Shown: positions 45,505 through 54,366 of the stretch, one piece after another
Layout: the number at the start of each line of letters is the position of its first letter
How positions within the stretch are numbered: position 1 is the stretch's first letter
DNA from: Octadecabacter antarcticus 307
GTDB lineage: Bacteria > Pseudomonadota > Alphaproteobacteria > Rhodobacterales > Rhodobacteraceae
Length of the DNA: 64,000 nucleotides
Reading direction: 5' to 3'
NCBI RefSeq assembly: GCF_000155675.2
Contig: NC_020911.1
Location: forward strand, 3,338,501 to 3,402,500
Position numbers and translations under genes: made by a program
The notes under the pieces: model-generated
What the model was told of the DNA's origin: nothing
The model's input: the letters and a program-made list of their open reading frames with translations, nothing else
The model's database searches: none

Positions 45505-45878
45505 CCAGGCTCACCTGCCATTGCGGCGCAGTCGAGGTGCAGTTCACGCCAAATGAACCGCTTACCAATGCACGGCGCTGCGATTGCAGTTTTTGTGTGC
45601 GGCGCGGGGCGGCGGTGGTGTTCGTAAACGCAGGTGATTTGATGGTGACCAAGGGCGCGGACCGCCTGACCCTGTATCAGTGGGGCACCTTTCAGGAAGA
45701 ACATTATTTCTGCACAACCTGCGGAATTTACACCCATCACCAGCACGCGGATGCGACCAAAGGCTATGCGGTAAACCTCGCCGCGATTGATGGCATCATC
45801 CCGCGCAATTTTGATCCGATCCCGTGGATCGACGGGATAAACTATACCCCTGCAAATTTTCAAAAGAACCCGACATGA
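45501..45878 (+). CDS. GFA/CENP-V-family zinc protein (first copy)
   Basis: The 125-residue product MTRLTCHCGAVEVQFTPNEPLTNARRCDCSFCVRRGAAVVFV has the Zn-binding pattern of glutathione-dependent formaldehyde-activating enzyme (GFA) relatives: CHCGAV, CDCSFC and CTTCGIYTHHQ. Similar proteins include S-(hydroxymethyl)glutathione synthase, though that activity is disputed for the family. Its ATG overlaps the rhomboid stop and its stop overlaps the next GFA gene (ATGA), so the three are coupled. Confidence 0.85.
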   Translation: MTRLTCHCGAVEVQFTPNEPLTNARRCDCSFCVRRGAAVVFVNAGDLMVTKGADRLTLYQWGTFQEEHYFCTTCGIYTHHQHADATKGYAVNLAAIDGIIPRNFDPIPWIDGINYTPANFQKNPT

Positions 45879-46240
45879 CCAAAGTTACCTGCCATTGCGG
45901 CGCAGTTGAACTGCGCGTGACACTGGCCGATGGGCTAAAGTCTGCGCGCCGCTGTGATTGTTCGTTTTGTCGCCGCCGCGGAACAGCCGCAGTCACGGTT
46001 AATGTTGGCGATCTTGTCGTCGTGCGCGGCGCGGATAATCTCACGCGCTACAGCTTTGAGACCAACACCGCGCAGCATCATTTCTGTAAGACCTGCGGAA
46101 TTTACACCCATCACCAACGCCGATCAAACCCCAATGAATACGGGGTGAATATGGGCGGGATTGAGGGCGTGAACCCGTCCAAACACGAACCCATCGTCTG
46201 GAACGATGGCGTCAATCACCCGTCTGACACAAAGGCCTGA
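45875..46240 (+). CDS. GFA/CENP-V-family zinc protein (second copy)
   Basis: The 121-residue paralogue of the preceding gene: MTKVTCHCGAVELRVTLADGLKSARRCDCSFCRRRGTAAVTV to KTCGIYTHHQRRSNPNEYGVNMGGIEGVNPSKHEPIVWNDG. The three Cys clusters are kept. The two genes are obvious tandem duplicates about 50 percent alike. Start ATG 45875 overlaps the upstream stop by 4 bp. Confidence 0.85.
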   Translation: MTKVTCHCGAVELRVTLADGLKSARRCDCSFCRRRGTAAVTVNVGDLVVVRGADNLTRYSFETNTAQHHFCKTCGIYTHHQRRSNPNEYGVNMGGIEGVNPSKHEPIVWNDGVNHPSDTKA

Positions 46241-46241
46241 T

Positions 46242-46625
46242 ATGATCCGTTTAGATGCCGTCGCCGTGTCGTCCAAGAACATGGCCAAGACCGTTGCGTT
46301 TTATGAAATATTGGGGTTCGACTTTCCCGAATGGGGCGCGGACGACAGACATGTCGAACCCAACACCAAACTCGGTGACGTGCGCCTGATGATCGACACC
46401 GCAGACTTGATCGAGCAACTGACGGGCCACGCGCCGACACCGCCCAGCCATTCCAGCTTCGCCATGGTGTGTGACACCGTGGCAGAGGTCGACTCGGTCG
46501 CAGCAGCGCTCAATCACGCGGGCCACGCCCTCACGGTGGAACCGTGGGATGCGTTTTGGGGCCAGCGCTACGCCACAGCCTGCGACCCTGACGGTTGCCA
46601 GATCGATATCTTCGCGGCCCTTTAG
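46242..46625 (+). CDS. VOC-family (glyoxalase/bleomycin resistance fold) protein
   Basis: The 127-residue product MIRLDAVAVSSKNMAKTVAFYEILGFDFPEWGADDRHVE to DAFWGQRYATACDPDGCQIDIFAAL has the paired beta-alpha-beta-beta-beta modules of VOC proteins. The DPDGCQIDIFA end carries the usual metal-ligand Glu position as Asp. Function unknown. It directly follows the GFA genes (start 1 bp after the stop). Confidence 0.82.
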   Translation: MIRLDAVAVSSKNMAKTVAFYEILGFDFPEWGADDRHVEPNTKLGDVRLMIDTADLIEQLTGHAPTPPSHSSFAMVCDTVAEVDSVAAALNHAGHALTVEPWDAFWGQRYATACDPDGCQIDIFAAL

Positions 46626-47416
46626 GCTTTTTTGGTACGGATCACTTTTGAGAACTTTTCAAAGATTGTCTCAGCGCCACAGATAACTTCGCCGGACTCA
46701 ATGATATTGTTCGCTGGATTGATCGATTCAACAATGCCGCCCGCTTCGCGCACGATGATCAGGCCAGCAGCCATGTCCCATGATTTCAGGCGGCGTTCCC
46801 AGAACCCGTCATAACGACCCGCCGCCACATACGCGAGGTCGAGCGACGCCGCGCCCCAACGGCGCACCCCCGCACAGGTCGGCAGGATACGGGCGAGATC
46901 TTGCAGGGTCGTCGGCAAATCGGCGCGGCCAGCAAACGGCAGGCCCGTAGAAAAGATGCTTTCGCTCATCTTGCTGCGGCCCGACACGCGCAGGCGCTTT
47001 TCGTTCATCCAAGCGCCTTCGCCCTTTTCAGCAAAAAACAACTCGTCCTTCATCGGGTCATAGATTACGCCAATAACGATCTGGCCCTTGTGTTCCAGCG
47101 CGATTGACACAGCCCAATGCGGCAGACCATGCAGGTAATTCGTGGTGCCATCCAACGGGTCAACGATCCAGCGGCGGGTGGGGTCGGCCCCGTCAATCTC
47201 GGTGCCTTCTTCGCCCAGAAAACCATAGGTCGGGCGGGCCTCCATCAACGCCTCCCGGATCATGAATTCCGCATTCTTGTCGGCACGGGTCACAAAATCA
47301 CTGGGGCCTTTGGTGGACACTTGCAGGTTCTCGACCTCACCAAAGTCTTTCAGCAACGCACGCCCCACACGTCGGGCGGTTTTCATCATCACGTTGAGGT
47401 TCGCACTGGCAACCAT
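46622..47416 (-). CDS. Inositol monophosphatase family protein (SuhB-like)
   Basis: The 264-residue product starts at MVASANLNVMMKTARRVGRALLKDFGEVENLQV (ATG 47416; preceded by a good AGGAG site). The metal/phosphate motifs are GFLGEEGTEI, RRWIVDPLDGTTNYLHGLPHWAVSI, and LKSWDMAAGLIIVREAGGIV. The Mg-dependent phosphatase acts on myo-inositol-1-phosphate or related monophosphates; E. coli SuhB also joins rRNA antitermination complexes. It converges with the VOC gene, overlapping its stop by 4 bp. Confidence 0.9.
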   Translation of the reverse strand: MVASANLNVMMKTARRVGRALLKDFGEVENLQVSTKGPSDFVTRADKNAEFMIREALMEARPTYGFLGEEGTEIDGADPTRRWIVDPLDGTTNYLHGLPHWAVSIALEHKGQIVIGVIYDPMKDELFFAEKGEGAWMNEKRLRVSGRSKMSESIFSTGLPFAGRADLPTTLQDLARILPTCAGVRRWGAASLDLAYVAAGRYDGFWERRLKSWDMAAGLIIVREAGGIVESINPANNIIESGEVICGAETIFEKFSKVIRTKKA

Positions 47417-47612
47417 GTCGATCTCCTTTGTGCGTTGACCAAAAACTGGCAGCGCATCATTTCTCGGGGCGTATAAGGGCTGCGTCATTTGCGAACAAGG
47501 GGCGATGACTAGCACAAATTGGATTCAAAGGCTGTGCCATTTGTTGGTTCGCTTTAACACTAAGTACGCCAAAATATGTTCAAGTGAGGTGAGCAAGACC
47601 ATAGGATAGTGT

Positions 47613-49547
47613 GTGTTTAACCGGATAATTGCGTCAACACGGCCCCACTTTGCCGATATCGCAAAGCTGAGCGTGCGAGATACCGAATTGGTGTTCGCAA
47701 CCGGGATACTGATGTGTACGTTATGCTGGCATGTGGGACACCCGATTGCCGCGTCAGTGATCGCGGTTACGTTGCTCACCAATGAAACGCTTTTGCGTCT
47801 GATGTTTTCACGAAAATTATGGTTCGCGTCGTTTGGCCAATCTCAAACCATTGGTCTTGCTTTGATCTTACACAGTATAAACGCTGCGGCCTATGCGTTG
47901 CCCGCCGTTTATCTTGCTGGTGATCCGTCCTTTGCAAGGAAAATAACAGGCCTGATGCTTGCGATGGGCATCCAAGTCTATATCGCCAATACATGGTCGA
48001 CCGTTCCGGTCTTCGTCTATGCTTTATTGCTCCCTTCAATCGCCATACTGTCACTGTCGTTCTTGCAATTGGCCACGACACAACCCGTTCCATCGTCAAT
48101 GACCCACTGGGCTATCGCTGTTGGCGCGTTGTTTTTGTTCATTTATTCGGCAGTCGACACATTGCGCCAACATCTTCAAACGCAACTGGCAATGTTTGCA
48201 GCACAGCATGACGCTGCGGCCCGCCTTGCCGAGCTCGAAGACTCCTTGCGGCTGGACACGCTCACTAAGTTGCTCAACCGACCCGCGTTTGATCGTGCGC
48301 TGAATATCATGTTGGAAGATCGCGCTGCGGGCACTGGCGAGGTTGCAGTTTTCTTAGTCGATCTCGACAGCTTCAAACCGATCAATGACACCTACAGCCA
48401 CGCGGCCGGCGATCAGGTTTTAATCGAAACCGCACGCAGGCTTCAATCGCGCGTTGGGCAAATGGGCATCGTCGGGCGTTTGGGCGGGGATGAATTTGTC
48501 TGCGCGGTTCAAGACCTGTCCGGCACCGATGATGCGATGGAATTTGCCAGAACCCTCAGCGCTTTGATTTCGCGCCCGATCAGGTGGGCCCAACGCCAAC
48601 TTAAGATCGGGGCGAGCATTGGCGTCACAATGACGGGCGATGGGCAATCTTCCCCACCTGCCAATGTGCCTGCGCTGTGTTCGGCTGCGGATCAAGCGAT
48701 GTTTATGTCCAAGTCGTCGCCCAACAAGGGGCCCATCTTATACCAAACACACCTGTTCGCGCCACGCATGTCACCGGACGACAAACAAATCCTTGTGGAC
48801 AGTATCGCCAACGAAACCATACTACCTTTCTATCAGCCCAAAATCCATCTCCCGACCGGCCAGATCATCGGGTTTGAGGCGTTGGCCCGCTGGAATCATC
48901 CAACGCTCGGTACCCGCGGCCCATCTGAATTTCTTGATCAAATTAATGAACTGGGCCTTCAGGGTGATTTCATGACGAGCATGGCAACCCAAGTGGTTCG
49001 CGACATCGAAACACTGTTAGGGCGCGGATATGATCCCGGCCAAGTGTCTCTCAACCTCTCCGAAGTGACCCTTGCCACACATTCCGGGCGGCAAGATTTG
49101 CACCGTATCATCGCAGCCAACCCGACAGCCGCGCAGCACTTGACGCTTGAAATCACCGAAGATGTGTTTATCGCCCGCGCCGCGGATGCGATCCAGGCCT
49201 CCATTGCCAGCTTTCATGACCTTGGCGTGCGCATTTCGCTGGATGACTTTGGCACTGGCTTTGCGTCGTTCCATCACCTGCGGCAACTTGATTTTGACGA
49301 ACTCAAGATCGACACCAGTTTCGTCGCAGGCCTTGGCCACGATTCAACGTCCGAAGTCCTCGTGCGCGGGTTTCTGAACATCGCATCGGGCCTTGGTGTC
49401 AGTGTCATCGCTGAAGGCGTCGAAACTGACGCTCAAAGTCAAGATTTGATCAACATGGGCTGCGTGGTTGCACAGGGATATTTGTTCAGCCCCGCCGTAC
49501 CCTTCGCGCAGGCGACGGACCTTTTGACAGACCAGAAAACGGCCTAG
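47613..49547 (+). CDS. Membrane-bound GGDEF-EAL protein (c-di-GMP turnover)
   Basis: The 644-residue product uses a GTG start at 47613. The N-terminal 190 residues hold about six hydrophobic segments (VFATGILMCTLCWHVGHPIAASVIAVTLL and on). A short coiled coil precedes the GGDEF domain (LDTLTKLLNRPAFDRAL, VFLVDLDSFKPINDTYSHAAGDQVL, VGRLGGDEFVCAV), whose signature is intact. The EAL domain is also complete (PFYQPKIHLPTGQIIGFEALARWNHP, LEITEDVFI, SLDDFGTGFASFHHL, IDTSFVAGL, IAEGVETDAQSQDL). Both synthase and phosphodiesterase activities are possible. Confidence 0.9.
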   Translation: MFNRIIASTRPHFADIAKLSVRDTELVFATGILMCTLCWHVGHPIAASVIAVTLLTNETLLRLMFSRKLWFASFGQSQTIGLALILHSINAAAYALPAVYLAGDPSFARKITGLMLAMGIQVYIANTWSTVPVFVYALLLPSIAILSLSFLQLATTQPVPSSMTHWAIAVGALFLFIYSAVDTLRQHLQTQLAMFAAQHDAAARLAELEDSLRLDTLTKLLNRPAFDRALNIMLEDRAAGTGEVAVFLVDLDSFKPINDTYSHAAGDQVLIETARRLQSRVGQMGIVGRLGGDEFVCAVQDLSGTDDAMEFARTLSALISRPIRWAQRQLKIGASIGVTMTGDGQSSPPANVPALCSAADQAMFMSKSSPNKGPILYQTHLFAPRMSPDDKQILVDSIANETILPFYQPKIHLPTGQIIGFEALARWNHPTLGTRGPSEFLDQINELGLQGDFMTSMATQVVRDIETLLGRGYDPGQVSLNLSEVTLATHSGRQDLHRIIAANPTAAQHLTLEITEDVFIARAADAIQASIASFHDLGVRISLDDFGTGFASFHHLRQLDFDELKIDTSFVAGLGHDSTSEVLVRGFLNIASGLGVSVIAEGVETDAQSQDLINMGCVVAQGYLFSPAVPFAQATDLLTDQKTA

Positions 49548-50449
49548 CCACGCTGCATTTTCACCGCCTCTTTGCGCGCCCGACGCACCAGATGGGCGAC
49601 AAATGGCAGCTCAGCGTCATCTTCGCGCACCGCCGCATAAAGCCTGCGGGTCAGCCCGTTTTCAGTCAGGGGTCGTGTCACATAGTCGGACCCGTATGAT
49701 GCTTGGCGCACGACCCAATCAGGCAGCACCGCGACCCCGCGCCCCGACGCCACCAGCAGCAAAATCACTGCGGTTAATTCGACCTGTCGCACGGCCAATG
49801 GTTGCACTTTTGCGGGTGTCAAAAGCTGCGAAAACACATCCAGACGCGATTGTTCAACCGGATAGGTGATCAGCGTCTGATCGCGAAAATCACGCGCCTC
49901 GATAAACGGCTTGCTGGCCAGCGGATGATTTGTCGCCGCGACGAATACTGGTTCGTAGTCAAACAACGGCTGGAACGCCACACCCGGCATGTCTTCGGGG
50001 TCCGAAGACACGACCAGATCGACCTGTTCTTTGCGCAATGCAGGCAGCGCATCGAACGCCAGACCAGGGCGAATATCCACGTCGACGTCCGGCCACGCTT
50101 TGCGGAATTCCTCAAGCACCGGAAGCAGCCATTCAAAACAGGCGTGACACTCAATTGCGATATGCATGCGCCCCGCGCTGCCCTGCACCAATCCAGAAAA
50201 TTCCTGTTCCAGCGCGGCCACCTCAGGGAGAATTCGGTCCGCCGCCGCCAACAGCCGATGCCCCGCCGCAGACAGCTTTAAAGGCTTGGACCGACGCACG
50301 AAAAGCTCCACCCCCGCTTGATCTTCGATCCCCTTGATCTGATGGCTAAGGGCCGATTGGGTAATGCCGAGACTGTCTGCGGCACGGGCCAGGCCGCCGG
50401 TCTCATGGATCGCCTTAATCGTGCGCAGGTGCCGGAACTCAATATGCAT
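49544..50449 (-). CDS. metR: LysR-family regulator of methionine biosynthesis (MetR-like)
   Basis: The 301-residue product starts at MHIEFRHLRTIKAIHETGGLARAADSLGITQSALSHQIKGIEDQAGVELFVRRSKPLKLSAAG (HTH). A LysR substrate domain (RMHIAIECHACFEWLLPVLEEFRKAWPDVDVDI) follows; the ECHxCFEWLLPxL motif is characteristic of MetR, which senses homocysteine. It is divergent from metF, with a TGAA-N5-TTCA box between them. The start is chosen to place the HTH at the N-terminus. It converges with the GGDEF-EAL gene by a 4-bp overlap. Confidence 0.9.
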   Translation of the reverse strand: MHIEFRHLRTIKAIHETGGLARAADSLGITQSALSHQIKGIEDQAGVELFVRRSKPLKLSAAGHRLLAAADRILPEVAALEQEFSGLVQGSAGRMHIAIECHACFEWLLPVLEEFRKAWPDVDVDIRPGLAFDALPALRKEQVDLVVSSDPEDMPGVAFQPLFDYEPVFVAATNHPLASKPFIEARDFRDQTLITYPVEQSRLDVFSQLLTPAKVQPLAVRQVELTAVILLLVASGRGVAVLPDWVVRQASYGSDYVTRPLTENGLTRRLYAAVREDDAELPFVAHLVRRARKEAVKMQRG

Positions 50450-50483
50450 AACTGAACAAACCTCATGATGTTCGTGAAACTTA

Positions 50484-50496
50484 TGAATTTGCTTCA
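50484..50496. promoter_or_regulatory. MetR-box in the metR-metF intergenic region
   Basis: TGAA-TTTGC-TTCA fits the published MetR consensus TGAAN5TTCA exactly. It is 47 bp upstream of the metF ATG and 35 bp from the metR ATG. A weaker half-matching copy (TGAACAAACCTCA) lies nearby at about 50452. Confidence 0.8.
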
Positions 50497-50542
50497 TGTA
50501 GACCAAGGTCGGATAAAGAAGCAACCTCTTGGAGACCGCCAC

Positions 50543-51406
50543 ATGACATGTCCGTCCGTATCCTTTGAATTCTTCCCGCCCAAGTCGCTGCAGGCGTCGT
50601 TCCGGCTGTGGGACTGCGTGCAAACGCTGGCGCCGTTAGACCCGTCTTTTGTGTCGGTCACCTATGGCGCAGGCGGCACCACCCGCCAATTGACCCACGA
50701 TGCGGTTGATGCGATTGTGAAGACCACCGATCTGCCCGTGGCCGGCCACCTGACATGCGTCGACGCAACCCGCGCCGAAACGCTGGCCATTGCCGCTGAT
50801 TACAAAGCGGCTGGTGTGACACATATCGTTGCTCTGCGCGGCGATCCGCCAAAGGGATCGGGTGGTTTTTCCCCGCACCTAGACGGCTTTCAAAGCTCAA
50901 TCGAATTGACAGGCGCATTGGCCGATAAAGGCTTTGACGTCACAGTGGGCGCCTACCCCGAAAGCCACCCTGATGCGGCAAACCAGCAAGCCTGCATTGA
51001 TCACCTAAAAGCCAAGATCGACGCAGGTGCATCCCGCGCCATCACCCAATTCTTCTTTGAAGCGGACACATTCCTGCGCTTTCGCGATGCCTGCGCCGAC
51101 GCGGGCATCACTGCGCCGATCCTGCCCGGAATTCTGCCGATTGAAAATTGGGCGGGCGTGCAAAAATTCGCCGCAGGCTGCGGCACCGCCATCCCGCAAA
51201 TCCTCAAAGACGCTTTTGCCAATGCCAAAGATCCCGACCTGATCAATCTGCTCGCCACCGCACAGGCGACAGAATTATGTGATCATCTGCTCGACGAAGG
51301 CGTCGACCACCTGCACTTCTACACCCTCAATAAACCTGAACTGACCCGCGATATTTGTCACGCCCTCGGCATGACACCTGCCGTGCGCTTGCAAAACGTG
51401 GCCTGA
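50543..51406 (+). CDS. metF: 5,10-methylenetetrahydrofolate reductase
   Basis: The 287-residue FAD enzyme makes 5-methyl-THF for methionine synthase. Start MTCPSVSFEFFPPKSLQASFRLWD (ATG 50543, with GGAGA 9 bp upstream) carries the active-site Glu in FEFFPPK. VSVTYGAGGTTRQLTHD, GVTHIVALRGDPPKG, VGAYPESHPDA, ITQFFFEADTFLRF and PGILPIENW are MetF landmarks. HFYTLNKPELTRDI near the end is typical. It is divergent from metR, which should activate it. Confidence 0.95.
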   Translation: MTCPSVSFEFFPPKSLQASFRLWDCVQTLAPLDPSFVSVTYGAGGTTRQLTHDAVDAIVKTTDLPVAGHLTCVDATRAETLAIAADYKAAGVTHIVALRGDPPKGSGGFSPHLDGFQSSIELTGALADKGFDVTVGAYPESHPDAANQQACIDHLKAKIDAGASRAITQFFFEADTFLRFRDACADAGITAPILPGILPIENWAGVQKFAAGCGTAIPQILKDAFANAKDPDLINLLATAQATELCDHLLDEGVDHLHFYTLNKPELTRDICHALGMTPAVRLQNVA

Positions 51407-51495
51407 CCGTCCTCTTCTTTGGTTTAAAAATATCTGGCCTTACGCATCAAACGCACCAACAATATCGCTGATAAATAACGGCCTGTGAATCCGTG

Positions 51496-51621
51496 ATGGT
51501 GTATGGGGCATCAATTCTGATTCACGGCTTAATCAAGAAACGCGCTGAACTGGCAGGCCAGCACAAGGCCGCTGTGAAGACTGCTGATGCAATCCGCGAT
51601 GATTTCGGCCGTGGAACTTGA
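51496..51621 (+). pseudogene. Truncated small conserved protein
   Basis: The 41-codon frame MVYGASILIHGLIKKRAELAGQHKAAVKTADAIRDDFGRG runs straight into the edge of an IS3 remnant. It resembles the start of small coiled-coil proteins found beside site-specific recombinases in alphaproteobacteria ('GLIxKRAELAG'). It is truncated after about 40 residues. Assignment tentative. Confidence 0.4.
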
Positions 51622-51637
51622 GTTATGCGCATAACTC
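51620..51637. repeat. 18-bp perfect palindrome matching two IS256 tips end to end
   Basis: GAGTTATGCGCATAACTC equals the terminal bases of the IS256 right end (40099 inward: GAGTTATGCGC) followed by the inverse of the same end. It sits at the boundary between the truncated small gene and the IS3 fragment. Confidence 0.6.
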
Positions 51638-51696
51638 GTGGTGTGATCTTGCACCTCCTGAATGCTGTGAAAGATGTGTGTTCCGAGCCATTCATT

Positions 51697-51735
51697 AACT
51701 GCCCGGCAGTCGATGCTAAGCATCGAAGAGAGGGG
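51697..51735 (-). repeat. IS-nested palindromic element in the 51.6-51.9 kb IS3 fragment
   Basis: Plus strand reads ACTGCCCGGCAGT, stem CGATGC-TAA-GCATCG, then AGAGAGGGG. Minus-strand 3' flank is TAATGAATGG. It interrupts OrfB near the NRTVR region. Confidence 0.8.
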
Positions 51736-51994
51736 CGAACCGTCCGATTGTATCGCTCGGTATAGGCATTCTGTTGGGGTTTCCTGGCTGGATGTAGCAT
51801 AGGGTGATGTGATGCTTTGATGCCCATTCCTGCAGCTTTGAACTGACGTATTCAGGGCCATAACACCTTCGGAATATCGCTAATTTAAGGCTATGACTGC
51901 CTGCGCAGCCCCAAATAACGCAGCAGGTGGTCATAGCCGTGCCTCAGGTCCCTACGGTGGTTTTGTACAAACCACACCGCAAAGGAGACCAACT

Positions 51995-53236
51995 ATGACC
52001 GATATCATTATTACACAAACTGCGCCCGTTTTGGTGGCCATCGATATCTCGAAGGCCCGCGACGAAGGTCTCATTGCTATTGCGGACAAGAAGCGCCGCC
52101 GTCGTTTGACTGTTCTGAACCAGCTAGACGACTTCAATCGTCTAATCACATCGCTTGCCTGCTACGGCCGCCCTGTCCGTGTAGCTTTTGAAGCAACGGG
52201 TAATTATCACCGTGCCTTGGCTTATCATCTTGCCGCAGCAGGTTTTGAGTTGAAGTTGGTGTCATCTGTGGCCCTGGCCAGAACGCGAGAGGCCTTGCAC
52301 AACAGTTGGGACAAAAACGACCCTAAGGATGCCCAGGTCATTCTTCACATGATGGAGATCGGGAACGAGCAGTTTTATCATGCCCCCCTCGTGCGTGGCA
52401 CTAACGACATCCAAGAGCTTTCCAAAACGCATGACATCGTATCCAAGTCGAAGACCGAGTTGTGGCACCGAGTTTTAACCCATTATCTGCCGCTGTATTT
52501 TCCTGAAGCTGATCGTTTCCATCGCAGTTCTCGCAGTTCTCGCAGTGACTGGTTCTTTGCTTTCCTTGAACGTTATCCGTCACCACACTTGATCTCAGCC
52601 ATGAGCAAGGAGGCATTCATCGCTGACGCTTGGGATGTGGTGGGCCTCAAGGTTGCAAAAGAGCGTTTACTTTCAGATATCTACGAGACTGCCAAAGTAT
52701 CAGTCGGACTGCCGGTTGCCGCAGATTCCGACGCGATAAGCATGTTCCGCTTGGTTCTCGGGGAAGGCCGCAGTCTTATCGCGCAACGCAATCAAATTGA
52801 AGATCGCGCCGTCGCGCTTCTCAAGGACCTACCAGATTATAAGCTACTGACATCGATACCTGGAATCGGTCCCATCAATGCTTTGACAATTTTGGCAGAA
52901 GCTGGGGATGTACGGCGCTTTCGTCATCACCGGCAGTTTTTGAAGTTCTGTGGAATGGACCTTGCGACTATGCAATCAGGTACATTCAGAGGGCAAACCA
53001 AACTGTCAAAATATGGCAATGCTCGGCTTCGTCGAACGCTTTGGATGGCTGGACAGGTTGCTATTCTGCAGCGCACCAACAGCTTCCGCGACAAGTTCGA
53101 GCGCTACATCGCCAAAGACCGTCACAACACCCATTTGCGCCGAAAGGCGTACACCGCAATCGCAGCGAAGATGGCCCGAACCGTTCATGGGATCATCAAG
53201 CACGGCGAACCATATCGCCCCTTCTTTGAGGGGTGA
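51995..53236 (+). CDS. IS110-family transposase (intact)
   Basis: The 413-residue product starts at MTDIIITQTAPVLVAIDISKARDEGLIAIADKKRR (ATG 51995 with AAGGAGA upstream). DEDD catalytic residues: Asp in VAIDISK, Glu in VAFEATGNYHRALAYH, Asp pair in NDPKDAQVILHMME. The C-terminal domain is SIPGIGPINALTILAEAGDVRRFRHHRQFLKFCGMDLATMQSGTFRGQTKLSKYGNARLRRTLW with the conserved Ser. It lacks any palindromic insert. It belongs to a different subgroup from the IS110 copies at 1.4 and 26 kb. Confidence 0.9.
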   Translation: MTDIIITQTAPVLVAIDISKARDEGLIAIADKKRRRRLTVLNQLDDFNRLITSLACYGRPVRVAFEATGNYHRALAYHLAAAGFELKLVSSVALARTREALHNSWDKNDPKDAQVILHMMEIGNEQFYHAPLVRGTNDIQELSKTHDIVSKSKTELWHRVLTHYLPLYFPEADRFHRSSRSSRSDWFFAFLERYPSPHLISAMSKEAFIADAWDVVGLKVAKERLLSDIYETAKVSVGLPVAADSDAISMFRLVLGEGRSLIAQRNQIEDRAVALLKDLPDYKLLTSIPGIGPINALTILAEAGDVRRFRHHRQFLKFCGMDLATMQSGTFRGQTKLSKYGNARLRRTLWMAGQVAILQRTNSFRDKFERYIAKDRHNTHLRRKAYTAIAAKMARTVHGIIKHGEPYRPFFEG

Positions 53237-53479
53237 TCGACAGCAGTAGGACCTTTCTCTGTAAGGGCCGTGGAGGCAGACAACTGACCTCGTAGATAAT
53301 GTTTAGGCCTTCTGCTCAACGACCCAAAGATCTCGTCTTAAGGACGGTGAGAGCCGCAAAAGCGTACTCTGTGTTTGTTATGGGAGAGACAGTTCGTTGA
53401 CCAAAATGCCAAACTGAGCAATGCTTCTAACGTGTCGAGACGCCTCGATGCGACAATAACCTGACGCCAATTCAGCTAA
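53237..53479. other. Downstream non-coding part of the intact IS110 and junction DNA
   Basis: About 240 bp after the transposase without a credible gene. In the IS110 family one flank encodes the structured bridge RNA; whether that RNA lies here or in the upstream flank (51896-51994) cannot be decided by eye. Confidence 0.35.
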
Positions 53480-53680
53480 TCATTCCGCGCATAGGACGTT
53501 ATCCACGCGTATCATCGCGGGCTTTCCGCGCCATTGGATGACTTGATTAAGGCTGCGCACAACCCGTGCTGCTGGCAGTGAGAAGCCCACGTCAATGGCC
53601 AAGCCTTCGCGATTGAAGTCGTCTATGATGTTCAATGTCCTGAACGATTTCCCGTTCCACAACTGGTCTACCATAAAGTT

Positions 53681-53719
53681 CCTTTCTGCAGATTGCTTCG
53701 CAATCGCCTATCGGGCGAG
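53681..53719 (+). repeat. IS-nested palindromic element (IS3 remnant 53.5-54.5 kb)
   Basis: CCTTTCTGCA, stem GATTGC-TTC-GCAATC, CTATCGGGCGAGG. It interrupts OrfB between VWSM and the DQLWNGKSF segment. A diverged member. Confidence 0.7.
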
Positions 53720-53885
53720 GCATAGACCACACTTGGTTTGGTCGATCTGGCACTGACAACGGATCGGGGCGCTCACGCTTAAGCCGTTTGCGGGGCTTGA
53801 TCCGCAGGTTCAGCTCCAGCTCACAATAAATCCGGCGGACCCGTTTATGGTTCCATTTGAACCCTTTCACATTGCGCAGATACAA

Positions 53886-53925
53886 CCTCTCGGGACATTG
53901 CTTCGCAATACCCTGTCGGTCGATG
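53886..53925 (+). repeat. IS-nested palindromic element (GGGACATTGC type) in OrfB
   Basis: CCTCTC, stem GGG-AC-ATTGC-TTC-GCAAT-A-CCC, CTGTCGGTCGATG. Same stem type as elements in IS256 and IS5. Confidence 0.75.
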
Positions 53926-54051
53926 GGTAACACAATCCAAAGCCCCAGTTCTTACGGGCCTTGGTCAAAGCAATCAGCCAATCTTCAATCTCTTCATTTT
54001 CGTTAGCCAACAGCGGCACATACCGAAAGCACCGCTGGCAGATCGCGAATG

Positions 54052-54089
54052 CCCCCTCTCAGGCATGTAAACATGCCCTGCCGGGCAGC
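54052..54089 (+). repeat. IS-nested palindromic element (IS3 remnant)
   Basis: CCCCCTCTCA, stem GGCATGT-AA-ACATGCC, CTGCCGGGCAGCG followed by GGCATGCC. Confidence 0.8.
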
Positions 54090-54155
54090 GGGCATGCCAG
54101 TGCAATGCTGACACCGCGCACAGCGACTGCTTGTTGGGCCATCTCTCGTCAGAAA

Positions 54156-54195
54156 CCCTCTCGGGATCATGCTACCCATAACCCTGCAGGGCAAT
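54156..54195 (+). repeat. Degenerate IS-nested palindromic element
   Basis: CCCTCTCGGGATCATGC, then ACCCATAACCCTGCAGGGCAATG. The ends fit the family but the central stem is eroded, suggesting an older copy. Confidence 0.6.
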
Positions 54196-54327
54196 GGACG
54201 GCCTCATTCCATTTTTGCCAGCGCTTCCATAAACCAGCGCATTTTGCATGCTCACATCCGCATACATACGTTTCAAACGCGCATTCTCTGCCTACAATTG
54301 TTTCATCGCAGAAATGAGTGACGCGTC

Positions 54328-54366
54328 CCTCTCGGCAGATTGCTACGCAATCGCCTGCCGGCAATG
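54328..54366 (+). repeat. IS-nested palindromic element (39 bp) in OrfA
   Basis: CCTCTCGGCA, stem GATTGC-TAC-GCAATC, CTGCCGGCAATG followed by CATGCC. Net 39 bp in OrfA between YGGM and DASL, in frame but with a TAG formed by the loop. Confidence 0.8.

Larger units (their letters stand above)
51600..51895 (-). pseudogene. IS3-family OrfB C-terminal fragment with one palindromic element
   Basis: The frame YGPEYVSSKLQEWASKHHITLCYIQPGNPNR is followed, after the element and shifts, by NEWLGTHIFHSIQEVQDHTT. It matches the 3' region of IS3 OrfB (DNGPEYxSxxLxEWAxxHxIxLxYIQPGxPxQNAYIERYNRTVR). It stops at the palindrome GAGTTATGCGCATAACTC. Remnant only. Confidence 0.7.
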
